Positions 23,767 to 36,264 of a stretch of 64,000 nt of DNA are shown here, one piece after another. The DNA is taken from contig RCSZ01000021.1 of NCBI GenBank assembly GCA_014898425.1, positions 62,001-126,000 of the forward strand, given 5' to 3'. Every line of letters starts with the position of its first letter. The stretch's first letter is position 1. Both the position numbers and the translations under genes were made by a program. The DNA comes from Botryotinia globosa. Taxonomy: Eukaryota; Ascomycota; Leotiomycetes; Helotiales; Sclerotiniaceae. The notes below the pieces were generated by a model. The model was not told the origin of the DNA, searched no databases, and saw nothing but the letters and a program-made list of their open reading frames with translations.

Positions 23767-24340
23767 AATGACAAGAGAGCGAAAAGCGAGAACAGAGATA
23801 GAAGATTGGATGGATTTTAGAACATGGGCCAGAATTAAAGAGATGAGCCAGGGGTCGTGATTAACTAATCCCAAAGTAGCTTAATCAGGGGTACGAAGCC
23901 ACTAAAACATGAATAAACATGGATAAATATGGATAAACATGGATAATTATGGATATTATATATTAGCTCAAGAGAGGTCTAACTAGAAATGGACTAGCAC
24001 ACTTCTGAGAATGATCAGATGAAGATTGGACGAACTTGAGAGATGATTGGTTGTGGAGGATTCACAATTTCAATTATGGGGATAAATCCTAGATTTGTGG
24101 AGGTATAATGAAGATATGGGCGATATGAGAAAAGTAAGATTACAAGAAGTCATACAGATCGTAGGCCGTGTTGAGATATGTATCAGAGGATGAAGGAGGC
24201 AATACATAGGCAATCCATAGACAATCGACCAATTCATGAGCATCTACTGTACATAATACGATATACATCTTCAAAACTTCGTGCGCAGCGAGCCATGGAG
24301 GTCTGAGGGCTTGCCCTCATGAATGAATAGGTATTCTGAG

Positions 24341-24350
24341 TACCTAGGTA
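24341..24350. repeat. TACCTAGGTA palindrome, copy 3
   Basis: Perfect copy in the spacer. A one-mismatch copy (TACCTAGGTG) follows at 24948-24957. Confidence 0.9.
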
Positions 24351-26253
24351 GATTTAATCCCTCATCCCATTTCATATCATAACCTTATCAGAATATCCCG
24401 TATACCGGCACATAAGGTTAACACAACACAACACAACACAACACAACAATACACCAAAGATACACTACTATTATTACTCCTATTCTCTCTTAACTCCGTA
24501 GATTGTCTATCTAGACCATCGTTACCCGAAAAAACTTATCATTACAGTATTTCTATCAATAGAATTGTGAAATACGCCCGATTTCGATCAGATGTCTTAA
24601 CTCTCTTGAAACCCTTTTAGAAAGTCCACGTTGAATCTAAAAAAGTTAAACATTGAGATGTGGACAGCCTACGCAATCACTAATTTCCATGAGTGAGTGG
24701 ATGAGTGAGTGGATGAGTGAGTGAAAATACTATTTGATAAAGTCGAGGACATTAGAGGTAAGAGTTAAGAAAGAGGTGAAAGATGGATTGATTAGAATGT
24801 CACTGTCGCTTCTCTTTCTCTCCGTCCCTCCCTGCCTCTACTCCGTACCGAAAACGTTAATGTTGTCCTACTTACCAGGTGTATCACGATTGACTGTACA
24901 CACCTACTTACATCCGGTACAATCTGTACCTGAGATGATACTGTAGGTACCTAGGTGGTTATGGTACGAATACAACATCATTCATACATACCTGTAACAC
25001 ATCTTCAATCATTTCTCGTACGTATGTATATTCAGCTATACAAAATAACATCTTCTGACACGCCTCCTGCTCCACGGAGTATCTCCAGTTTGAAACCTCA
25101 AATCTAGATGATTGAATCGTATTCAAAAACGAGAAAGGTCAAATACCCCGTCAATAAGAGAGGCGCAATCACCTGTCATGGTTGTCAATGGAAGCCATTC
25201 TCGTAATATATAATTAGGATTCTCAAAATGTTACCGAAGACTCCTATCAGTTCTGAATGGGTTTAAAATCCGGGCCTTGAAGATGAGCATAGTTTTCCTT
25301 TGGAAATTGAGGAAGCTTACATCGCATGATGACTTACTCAATTCATCCTTCACCAGCTTCTTCATGGATCTTCAAGGGATGTATAAATAAATGCAGTGCC
25401 CCAAACGTTGTGGTAAATGAACCTCGTGCTGTATTCGTGGTACTTTACCGTTATGTATTGTCTCTTCGGATATTGACAAATTTCCCTCCTTCGCATCTCG
25501 TACTTCGTACTTTGATACCAGTAATTGATTGATACTGGCATCCACATCCACATCCATATTCACAACCACATCCACATCCAGTCCATCAAAAAAAAAGGTT
25601 GGCGAATGGCGAATCTCATGGGACTGTACAGTATTACAGTATCTGACCATGATAGAATTGCGATATCCTTGATAATGGCCACCTCCTATCATGGTTCGCA
25701 GATCCAATAGATTCTTCCATTCCTTCTGTCCCTCTCTTAAAATTAAGATTTACACACTCCAGACACTTTTCCAACTTTGCTCCATCAGCTAACATCGATA
25801 CCGATGCACAAAGCACAAGCACGAGCCAGACCGATTCAAAAACCGCACCCACACATCCTGCACATGAGTTCCACAACGGTACAGAAGACCAATAGTGGAC
25901 TAGAAACATAAATGATAGGCATGGGCTTATGGAACATCCACCCATTGGGTTTAATCGGTGCCGCAGTGGCAGAAGTGGCTTCCAATTCCCAAGTTCCGTT
26001 CCATGGTTTGGTTTGATAATAAAGATAGCGAGATTAAATCATCCTAACAATTCACTCGATTAATTTAATAGAGAATGATGAGATTGATCCTGAAATATAT
26101 TGATCGAATTAAACATGTTGGTGTGCGTATTTAAGAAACTCAATTGAGTGCGCAGCAGATGTAAATGATCTGATTGATGCTTGAGGTATCTGGAGGTATG
26201 TACGAAGTATTCCAAATGAGACTCGACTGGAGAGGAAAGGAAAGATTGAAATA

Positions 26254-26263
26254 TACCTAGGTA
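26254..26263. repeat. TACCTAGGTA palindrome, copy 4
   Basis: Perfect copy just before a partial copy that runs into a (TAGG)n array at 26282-26309. Confidence 0.9.
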
Positions 26264-26733
26264 AGATATGCCTACTCGAGTGCCTAGGTAGGTAGGTAGG
26301 TAGGAGGTAGGTGTACAAGCTGAGAGAATCCTTCTTCAATAGGGGCTCGAGATGTCAATCATTGCCGGCGCGATCAATAGCATCCATTGATAGATACCAG
26401 AATATAACCTCAGGAATCGATGGATTTGATGGATTTGATGGATTTGATAGAAATATTGCAAGCCGTCAGTAAAATTGAGTAGAATTGGGAATGGAACGGA
26501 ATTGGAATTGCGTCCTGGTATCGTCTCATGCCGAGCCCGTTTCTGCCATTCCCATTTTCCATGATTCATGCCTTAATTCTGAATAAGCTAGATAAGGCAT
26601 CAATAGATATCTCACCGCCTTGGCTTTCCAAAAAATAAAACTCGTGACTACAAAATGATACGCGGATTCTTTCTCCCTCAGTTCCTCCTCACCCTCATAT
26701 CACTTCTACCGGGCACGAAATTGTTCATCTAGA

Positions 26734-26743
26734 TACCTAGGTA
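26734..26743. repeat. TACCTAGGTA palindrome, copy 5
   Basis: Perfect copy ending 39 bases upstream of the DHX35-like ATG, within the probable core promoter or leader. Confidence 0.9.
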
Positions 26744-26782
26744 TGATGTTAACAAAAGACAGTATAGGCATATGAAATCAAT

Positions 26783-28921
26783 ATGGCCGACTTTGATTTG
26801 TCTTCTACATTCATTCCTGCTCTTCATAAACCCTCCTCTTTACTACCAATAGCTCAACATCGCGAAGGTCTCTTGTATCTTATCGAGACTTACCCTGTTA
26901 CCATTGTAGTTGGACATACCGGTTCAGGAAAAACTACTCAGATACCTCAATTTCTTGAACAGGCAGGATGGTGTGAAGATGGAAAACAAATTGCTGTTAC
27001 TCAAGTAAGACATTCTTCAGCCCCTCGATCATCCCAAACTAATCTACAATTATAGCCTCGTCGAGTAGCAGCAACAACAGTAGCAATTCGAGTTGCGGAA
27101 GAAGTAGGATGTGAAGTAGGTAAAGAAATTGGTTATTCAATTCGATTTGAAGATGTTACATCAGCAGCTACCAAGATTAAATTCTTGACCGATGGACTTC
27201 TTCTAAGAGAAGCTTTGGTTGATCCTTTATTATCACGTTATTCGGTTATTATGGTCGATGAAGCTCATGAGAGATCTTTAAGTACTGATATCCTCTTGGG
27301 GGTTCTCAAAAAGATTCTGAAGAAACGCTCGAATGACTTGAGAATCATTATTAGTAGTGCTACTCTTCAAGCTGAAGATTTTTTAAATTTTTTCTCGAAT
27401 GATGATGCGGAAACGAAACCTAAGGTTGATGATGCGATTACTCTTGATGATTTAATTGCTCAAGGTAGCGCTTCAGCAAGTGGCCCAAAAAATGACGGGA
27501 AAATTGGACAAATTATTAGTCTGGAAGGTAGAATGTTTCCTGTTGATATTCTCTACCTAGAGAATCCAGCTGAAGATTATCTGGAAAAAGCTATTGATAC
27601 AGTATTTGATATACACACCAAGGAACCAGATGGAGATATCTTGGTTTTCTTGACAGGAAGAGAAGAGATAGATAAAGCTATACAAGCAATATCGGAACGT
27701 GCATTAAGTTTACATCCAAGATCACAAGCTATTATGCCCCTTCCTCTTTATGCAGGACTTTCTACCGAACAACAAATGTTTGTTTTTGAACCAGCTCAAG
27801 AGAATACTAGAAAGGTTATATTTTCCACCAACATTGCAGAAGCATCCGTTACAATTGATGGTATCATCTATGTTGTAGATTGTGGTTTTGTAAAACTTCG
27901 AGCTTATAATCCAATAACCGGCATCGAAACTTTGACAGCAACTCCAATATCCAAAGCATCTGCAACCCAAAGGTCAGGTCGAGCAGGTCGTACTAAACCT
28001 GGAAAATTCTTTTGTCTCTACACAGAATCAAACTTCCAGGCCCTTGAAGAAGCAACTGTTCCCGAAATTCAACGGTCGAATCTTGCACCCATAATACTCC
28101 AACTCAAAGCTCTTGGCATCGACAATATAGTTCGTTTCCCATTCCTCACTTCCCCACCAGCCGAACTGATCATTCGCGCCCTCGAACTTCTCTATTCCCT
28201 TGGAGCACTAGATACCTATGCCAAACTTACCAAACCCCTTGGCACACGTATGGCTGAATTAGCCGTTGAACCTACGATGGCAAAAACTCTTCTCTCAGCC
28301 AGCTCTTTTAACTGTCTTTCCGAAATCCTCACAATAGCTGCTATGACATCCGTAGGAGGTAACATCTTCTACAATGACTACGATGAGAAGAAGGCCATGG
28401 AAACTGCTAAACGAAAATTCGCCGTCGAGGAAGGTGATCACATCACGCTGCTCAATATCTACCAATCATTCATCACCAAAGGCAAGAAACAACCCAGATT
28501 CGCCCACGACAATTATCTCAACTTCAAAGCTCTCTCAAAAGCAATCAGTATTCGCGCTCAATTAAAACGCTACCTCGAACGTTTCGGCATCTCGGTAGAT
28601 GAGACTCTTTCGTCGTCGTCAAACCCGAATATGCTCTCAGTAGGAGGCCCAGATAAAAGCGAACAAATACGCAGATGTCTCACGACGGGATATTTTGCAC
28701 ATGCCGCAAAAATGCAACCAGATGGAACATTTAGAAATGTGGGAGGAGGAACGATACTTCATGCACATCCAAGTAGTTTGATGTTTAATCGGAAGTGTGA
28801 ATGGGTTGTTTTTAGTGAGGTGGTGGAGGTGGGTGGAAAGATTTATATTAAGGATTTGAGTAAAATTGAGAGGGGGTGGCTGGTGGAGTATGCGCCGGAG
28901 TTTTATAAGATGAAGTCGTGA
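26783..28921 (+). CDS. DHX35: DEAH-box RNA helicase, DHX35-type
   Basis: Two exons, 26783-27004 and 27056-28921, are joined by a 51-base intron and give 695 residues, the DHX35 size. Superfamily 2 motifs are in order: motif [11 protein letters not shown] (about residue 45), motif Ia [10 protein letters not shown], motif II DEAH (about 142), motif III SAT (about 178), motif [13 protein letters not shown] and motif [16 protein letters not shown]2 and OB-fold regions follow. The short N-terminus without extra domains separates it from Prp2, Prp16, Prp22 and Prp43 types. Human DHX35 is found with late spliceosomes; that this protein acts in splicing is inferred from the family. A TACCTAGGTA element lies close upstream. 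Confidence 0.9.
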
Positions 28922-29602
28922 TTTGCAATTGAGATATTCGATAGGTAACATTAAATCCAAAAAGTAGTGAGAGAGTCTTGTTGCTACTTATTTCTATCCT
29001 CATTGTCATACATATTATTTCTGAATTTTTCGTTACATGATCCTCATCACTCCGTTTTCCTAAGTCGATCAATTTCATTCTATCCTCCACCCCTTCTTCC
29101 ACCCGCATGCAAATCATCCCCAGCCCGCACTTCTGTACGTCAAACCTTCCTAGAGTTCTGGAGAGCGGAGTAAGCTCTCCTAAAGCAACTTGCAAAAAAA
29201 GTCTGGTAATTTGTATCATGGAATTTCTAGAGGGTGTCCTGGGACTTTATATAGAACGCAGACTGGGAAAAAAGAGATTAGAGACGGAGAAATGAGGATC
29301 TGGCATGGAGTATAGTGGAGTGGAGTAGACGGTATAAGATGTGATGGAGAGAGAGCGAAGTAGTGGAAGAGTACGGGGTTTGTCGATTCACTGTTTCTCT
29401 TAACCTCCTATCCTCCATTTATCCTTTTCTCTCGATTTGTGTATAAATAGCCAATTTTCTCTGGATTTCTAACTCCGGATGTAGATACTGCGGATCTTGA
29501 GTGGACGATGAAACAGTTAGGAGTGAGGAAGTTTGCTTTGTTTCTTGGTCTTGGTGTTGGGGATGGAGCGGGGTGTTGCGGTTGTTTTTGATGTGTTATT
29601 TT

Positions 29603-29603
<1 letters not shown>

Positions 29604-29635
<32 letters not shown>
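29604..29635. repeat. Poly-G homopolymer, 32 bases
   Basis: An uninterrupted run of 32 G on the plus strand, flanked by TTTTC and TCGAA, about 680 bases after the DHX35 stop codon. Its exact length is unreliable in any assembly. Confidence 0.85.
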
Positions 29636-29636
<1 letters not shown>

Positions 29637-31119
29637 CGAAGTTGATGATGGGGTAATCTCATGAATATCGTTGGTTAGTATTGTTGTTGTTGTCATTGTT
29701 ACTGTGAAGTCGCATATTCAAGAATCGATATCATGTTTCTCTCTCTCTTCTTGTTTTGTGATCATTTCATCTATATGTCGTCTCGCCACAGTAGTTTCAT
29801 TTACTCACTGTGGGATTTTCTCGGTGGGTTTTGTTCGGATCGAATCTACGCAAGTATTTCAGCACTCCATCAAATTCATCCCCTAGGTTCAATCGAAAAG
29901 ATTCACAATACGGTGACAGTTGGAGTCCCTAACCACCAAATCGGCTCATCTTTCGTGCTCGTCATTATGGCATATTCTTAGTAGTCAAATAGATTCCGAA
30001 GCTTTTATAGATTATCGATAGGTATGTAAAGTATATTGCTATTGCAATTCCCAAAAATTCGAAGCGAATTAAAAAGTGGATGAAGAAGAGAGAGGCAAGT
30101 CATATTCCCTACTCTATTCATCTCTGCCGCTCTGACTGCTTCCAATAAATCCCCTATATATATCTCCGCCTCTTAACATTCAACTCAGTATACAATCTTT
30201 GAACTAACCATAGAACTAGCGCAGGAGTAAAACTCCTAGCTCCCTTGAAGCGAACCACAAATCATCGTACTTCGAGCTACTTCAGTCCCCTGCTTTGTGC
30301 TGAGTGGTTTGAGATATATACTTCTCTCAATGTCACTATCATCACTACATGCCGTCATTCTCTGTCAAAATTTCATTACTTTTTTCGTCGTCATTTCTTC
30401 TACATATTTATATCATTCATCTTCATTCTTCCTATACCGATTTTTTCATCTCAATTCACACACGGACTTTCATCCCCAGAACACAATGTCCAAAAGACGG
30501 GGAATTCTAATGTGGATATTTTCTCATCGCACATATCATATCGCCATGTATGTTTTGTGGGTGCTTATGGATAAGGGTTTGAATAGGTTGGAGTTGGGTG
30601 GGTTTATATAGGTGTTGTGAAGAAGAGAAAAGGAGAAAAGGTTGGAGAAGAAGGAGGAAGAGAGGAGGAGGAGGAGAAGCCGATATCTGAGAATAGGATA
30701 GGGGGACATCGTACGAATAAAGTATATCTCTGGTTACTCGCCTAGACATTTTTAGCGATAGTCTATAAATATCACACGTTCTAGATTTCGATGCGGTAGC
30801 AAAGTTTGATTGTTGGAATGGGAGGCTATGAGTAAGAGTAAATCTGAGCCGAAAGTCTTAGTCCGATCCGATGAGATAGTCCGCAAAGATATTCACCAAG
30901 ATAGAGTAGTTTCCATTTTCTTGAGTGGCAAACAATACAACTCTGAGCTCGACGGCGAATCTGGCTTTTTGTTGTCGGATTATAGTTGACTACCTTCACT
31001 ATTACTCCTCGAGGTTTCTAATGTTGTCGATATCAGATCCCATCTCATATCTATCAGACGGCAAACACAGCGAATTCTTAATACTTCCCAGCTCTTGGTT
31101 ACCTCGCTCTACCATATTC

Positions 31120-31129
31120 TACCTAGGTA
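31120..31129. repeat. TACCTAGGTA palindrome, copy 6
   Basis: Perfect copy in the gene-poor spacer. Confidence 0.9.
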
Positions 31130-33459
31130 CCCAGCAAACTGTTCTCGATGTTGCAACTCACCCCGAGCCAGATTTTCGATATCTACCCATGTTCTCGGTC
31201 TGTATGGACGCTTTCTCGTACGTCTGATCTTTTCCCCTTGAAGATCAAAGATCTTGGCGGCTTTCATATTTCGAGAAGAAAGTATGAAAGCTGAGAGTGG
31301 ATCCTGATATCCCGATTCCAAAAATACTCTCGTTACCATTCGCCTCGGGTACACTTTTACAATACCACTCTTTCCAAAGCCCCAGCATTTCCAAGCATGG
31401 ACAAACACTCTCGCTTTCTATTTTTCCTGTATATGGATAACCCAGATCATCTTCTTATAAGAATATCAAGATGCTGCCTTTGATTTTGCAGTTAGTCCCA
31501 GAAACAGTTTATTAGATTAACTTTTTGAGGGTTGGGATACCATGGTTCCTTCAAATACGTTCATCATGGATCTATACTGATGACTCTTGATTTATTTCAG
31601 AGAGATTGGAAGGTGGAGTACTTTTGATACAATTGGTAATCATTGTTTCTTTCTTCTTATCATTTTCGCATTTCTTTTACTTCGTCGTCATTCTTCGCAA
31701 TCGCCTTCAGTTCTCTTGCTTATCCTCAAACTTTTGGAATACTTCTATTTCACATTAAAAAAGAAATGTATTTAGCGGTATCTACCTCATCATTCCGCCT
31801 TGCTTCTTGATTCCGTCAAAGTCAACCCCTGAAGATTGGCGATCACAATGTCAGTCGTGATGTGTGATGAACTCCTCAAGTATTCCTCACTTTGTATATC
31901 CCACCAACATCTTGAATCTTGACAAAATTGACTTCCATTAAAATATGGTTCATACTTATGAAATTAATCTCGAGCTTCGAAAATACAGCAAGTCAATCCA
32001 TGATTGGTAAGCCTTGACTGAGCACCCTTCTCGGGTAGATATCCTTTCAATCAATCCCTCTATCAATCATCAGAATTCTGTCCACTTTCTATTCCCGTGC
32101 CGGCAAAGTCGAAAGTCGAAACCAATGGAATAGGGAGTGTATCAGTTAATTCTCACAAGTTCTTGTGGCTGTCACAGCCGCGATGAAAACATGTTCATGA
32201 CGACGAGTAGTATCACCGGGTACTATAGAGGGTCGTCGTACACCATGTAGCTGCAAATGCTCGTCCATGTAGACAAATGATTTGGGAATATGAACACATC
32301 CCTGAGATTCCAAATCGTTGTTCTGATATTCGGATCTTGAGCTAAGCACAGAATCTTTGATGAGCCTTATATCGCGGTTCGCTGACCCCTATTTTCTTCA
32401 ACAAATATTTCTCATCATCCATATTCACTATTCACTGTTGTTTGATTTAGAATCACATATCGGCTTGGGGCACTAGGCGTGTGAGAGAGTTAACGCATAT
32501 TTAAACACTCAATATCCCATTAATTGATCCTCCAAAGACACTATTCCTTTTGCAACAATTTCATTAAGGAGCGAGCCACTTTGAACTCGCCGTCAAAGAG
32601 GCAGATGAGAGGTTGAAATTTGGCTTTTTTCAGATAGCAGTGGAAGACTATGCTATCCAGGAAGCTTGCACTATCAATAATTCGAATAACCATCGTGGCT
32701 CCGTCAATATAATGTCGCTGTCTCTTGATGACAAATATCTCACTATTTTCATGAATATCCAGGAATCTGAATTACCGTTCGCTGTAACAATGAGTTTTGA
32801 TATTCGGCATCAATCAGCTCAGCTAGCAAGTAATGAGATCAACCATAACCCTTGAATTCTAATTCTAATATGCTGGGATGAATGTCTTGAACAATATCGG
32901 AAGCGCTCGTGTAGTTCTTGTCAATTCTCAACTTTCGCGCATTCTCATTGTTTTTTCAAAAGCGTCCACTCAAAAGTTGACGGTGTCAACATGAAATACT
33001 ACCATATATAATCAGCCAAGCTGTTTACCATGAACTGAATAAATGTCTTAAATATGTTGCTTAATTCATTTCCATGGATTCTTTCATGGAAATTATTCAC
33101 AAAGACAGTATTCTCTGTACCACAATTCAAACAGAAATCTTAAAAGTTGATGAACCTTCTAATCATCACAAACGTAGCCATGCACCTATTGAGAGCGCCT
33201 AAATTGGCGACTGTAATGGATTCTGCTGAATGTTTGAAAGAAACGGAAAAAACAAAGGAAAACTTCATGTCCTCAGTGAAGCGACGGCTCAAAGTCCCTA
33301 ACAAGAACGGCAACAAAACGACAGGGGTCAAACAAAGGTAACAAAGAAAATATAATCATGCAATATGAATGTAGTAAAGCATTGTCTCAAGTTACGTGTC
33401 TCTGATCAAGTCAACTTACCACTCTGCTAAAACTCACCAATTCCCAGTCTCAGTGCAAG

Positions 33460-34348
33460 ATGTCCTCCACCACAGGTTCCAAAATGCACTCAGATCCCCC
33501 ACCAAAACGATCCTCCTTCGCTCTTCGCTACTATGATTTCGCAGACGGACACAGTGATCTGACTCCGCGCCCGACTATGATCTCCTTCTTGCTCTCTTTT
33601 TCCACCACCCTAACATCCAGAACTCCATCCGACCAAAGACGCGACTGGGACACGATTGAGACACATTAAAGAAACCGTCTTCAATCTTTAACCACCCGCG
33701 AATTGATCAATCTCGACGCAATAACTGAACGCCAAATGGCTGTATCTACACTGTCCGATGTACCTATTCTCGCTTTACTGCGAAAGACACAATGGGACAG
33801 TACAGGTACAATGTTTGGAAGAAAAGAGGCGATTGCTATCGATGACTGGGGACAAAGAGAAGACGAAGAAGGTGGAATGTATGAAAGTTGGACCTCGGGG
33901 AACGAACATATATGGGAAGCCTTGCGGCCGAGTTTGACGATTGCAAATCAGTATTTGTTATCGAGTCATATGTTACCTTGGGTGAGTTAATCTTGATTGC
34001 TGATATGCGATGGATGTTTTCGTAGACTTATTGGATTAGAGTCAGCATTGACTTTAATGACAGTTTGACGCTTTACTTCTTGCCCCTCGGAAACTTGTAC
34101 CACCCGAAAGAAATCTACTCGACGTGCCCGATCTCCAATACTTTTCTCCTCGACATCCAGCTCATAACACTGAAGATACTAGGAAAGCCCGTGATAAAAT
34201 ATTAGGTGATGCCCTCTTGGACAAATATGACATTTTGTTCTCGTTCTTTGAGCCAGGTAAAAATCCATACACAGGGGAGATTGTCGGGGACGCCGGCGAG
34301 AACATGTATCCTGATCAGAACACGCTGGCCTTTGCAGACATTCGCTGA
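33460..34348 (+). pseudogene. Uncharacterised gene interrupted by in-frame stop
   Basis: One frame is open from the ATG at 33460 to the donor at 33981 except for a TAA at 33667-33669. It continues after an 82-base intron (GTGAGT...GACAG, 33982-34063) to a stop at 34348. Without the stop it would encode about 268 residues. Sequence on both sides of the stop looks coding: RSSFALRYYDFADGHSD before, and DVPILALLRKTQWDSTGTMF and FDALLLAPRKLVPPERNLLD after. A shorter intact version could start at the ATG at 33736 and give 176 residues. I do not recognise the family. No GT-AG intron that removes the stop and keeps frame was found. It could be a recent nonsense mutation, a sequencing error or a wrong 5' model. 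Confidence 0.5.
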
Positions 34349-36264
34349 AATAAGGGAACCCGGAAGATGATAGAGAAAACCCATGCTATAATATCGTACT
34401 CATGCTGAACGTTGATTTTATCACTCCATTGGTTGTAGATCAATATTTGAACCATACCGAAAGATACGCAATATCGTGGCGAATAGCCGTTGTAGTAAGT
34501 CGATCTTCCAAACCCTCGTGCATCCTAGTATCATAACAAGTTTGTAATGCTTTATAGTAACCGCTAAAAACTATAGATAGTACATGAATTAATTCACGCT
34601 ATAGAACTGGTTAAAAATTACCCCAGTCGAGGGGTTAAAATGATGACCCCGCCTGCCTCAATCGAACCATATTTCGAAGAAGAAGCTTTGGCCGAGCTTG
34701 GATACTCGTATGAAAACGCCGTGGGGTTGGACTACCCAATAATCAAGTTAAAAAACTGTGTAGTAAATTCTGACTTATAATCAGATCAACGGGGGATACA
34801 ATAGAGGGAAAAGAGGATGGATTGAGTTGTTGTGAAACTGAATGAAATTCGCTAAAGATTTAGTGAACAGTTTAGATTATGAAGGAATGCATGGAATTGG
34901 GATGACTACAATGAGTACGAGAAAGAAAAGAAAGATCGCGAGAGATATGGGTGAAGACTCACCACCGTACACGCAAGAAGAGATTTAGAGAAAAAGAATG
35001 CTAATTCCAAGCCAGGAATGGAGAAAAAAACCGTTGCTTGGTAGGTTTCACTTCCGGAACGCTCCGCTCCTTGTCTGGAGTTGAAACTTGACGTTCCAAT
35101 TGTAATGATAGGTGAAATTCTGGATGACATTCCCGTCCGAATCATGAAGAAGGGATTGAGGATGAAGGCTAGACACGGATACCACCCCAATAAGAGCTCC
35201 TTCGATTCATGCTAGAAAACTTCTCCATTTGCTGCTTGGCAGGCTCACTCGAGTTCCCATCTAATGTTCAATCGATTCGTGTACATAGATTTGTAATTTA
35301 GAGAAACTACGATATCCATTCGGTTCATGTAAATGAAATTTGATATTCTATTTTGATGACTACTTAGGCCGAGGAACCATAACGAAACGGTATGAAATGC
35401 CATTGAGCTTGAAAAATTCTCACGGCTGCCATATCCGAGCTCATTTTGCCTATTTCAAAACGTGCTCCGTTAATCGAATATGCAAGATTGACGCAAGCCG
35501 GATGACCTGCCGATAGACGACATAACACCTTTATCGAATGGATGCTGAAAAGACCAAAAAATGGGAGAGCATAATCTCATGTCATTGAAGATACACGTGC
35601 GACGTAAAAAAATATACAACAGAAGAGATGAGTGGTCAAAAAACGAGCAACAGCCACAATGTAGACGAAACTAAAGTCTATTCTCATCAGGCCGAGTATT
35701 TGGCTAGAAATCGAACTCTACCTATCGTAAGACGGAGGTAAGGGGTGAGACATTTCAAGCATTCTTTACGCTGATGATCCATATCAGAATCTAGCCTCAT
35801 CGCGGAGCACAAGTTCTGCTGGGATATGACGCACAGCGATGTAAAGAACCTCTTCGAGCTGTAAATTTCAAGTTCTCGTGTCATCCAACTGACATTTTGT
35901 ATCACCCGTTTCTCGATTCGTGACATAATGGAATGTATTTCTCTCCTGACAGGAACTATATCCCGGCCCCTTACATCTTGGCTGATGTGGGGTAGTTGAT
36001 GTCGTTCCGCACAACTCGGGCTTGGCATCTTAGCATTCTTGAGCTGCCAAGAGGGACCATATTTGTATTTTGCTTGCTGAGATCAGCTACCTTAAAGTTA
36101 ATGTGGTGACTATTGTGGTACGGTCAGGATATTATATAAGGAGACAATGACGGACGAACGATCCAAAATCTAAGAGTTCAAACTCAAAGTTTTGTACCTG
36201 CTTCTTCAAGATCTGAAAACTTTCTAGTCTATTCCAAATCTTGGTTCTTTTAACTACTGAAAAG
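34349..36264. other. Intergenic spacer
   Basis: Nothing is recognised. An ATG-started minus-strand frame of 113 residues at 35687-36028 has no known similarity and is not called. The last ~250 bases are the promoter and leader of the secreted protein. Confidence 0.5.

Larger units (their letters stand above)
23121..26782. other. Microsatellite-rich spacer
   Basis: The first ~700 bases are the likely leader and promoter of the minus-strand membrane protein. Simple repeats are (GCAA)n at 23582-23604, AACATGGATA-like units at 23911-23955, (ACACA)n at 24418-24447, a 12-base GAGTGAGTGGAT unit at 24691-24724, (TAGG)n at 26286-26309 and TGGATTTGA units at 26419-26449. Three perfect TACCTAGGTA palindromes lie here. 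No gene is supported. Confidence 0.6.
28922..33459. other. Gene-poor spacer with poly-G tract
   Basis: No gene is supported over 4.5 kb. It contains a 32-base G run at 29604-29635 and a TACCTAGGTA palindrome at 31120-31129. Open frames at 31109-31408 (-), 32613-32855 (+) and 33147-33341 (+) have no recognisable similarity and no supporting splice structure. Confidence 0.5.

Noticed and set aside
29408..29662. 84-residue proline-rich minus-strand frame
   Set aside because: The poly-proline is only the translation of the poly-G tract.
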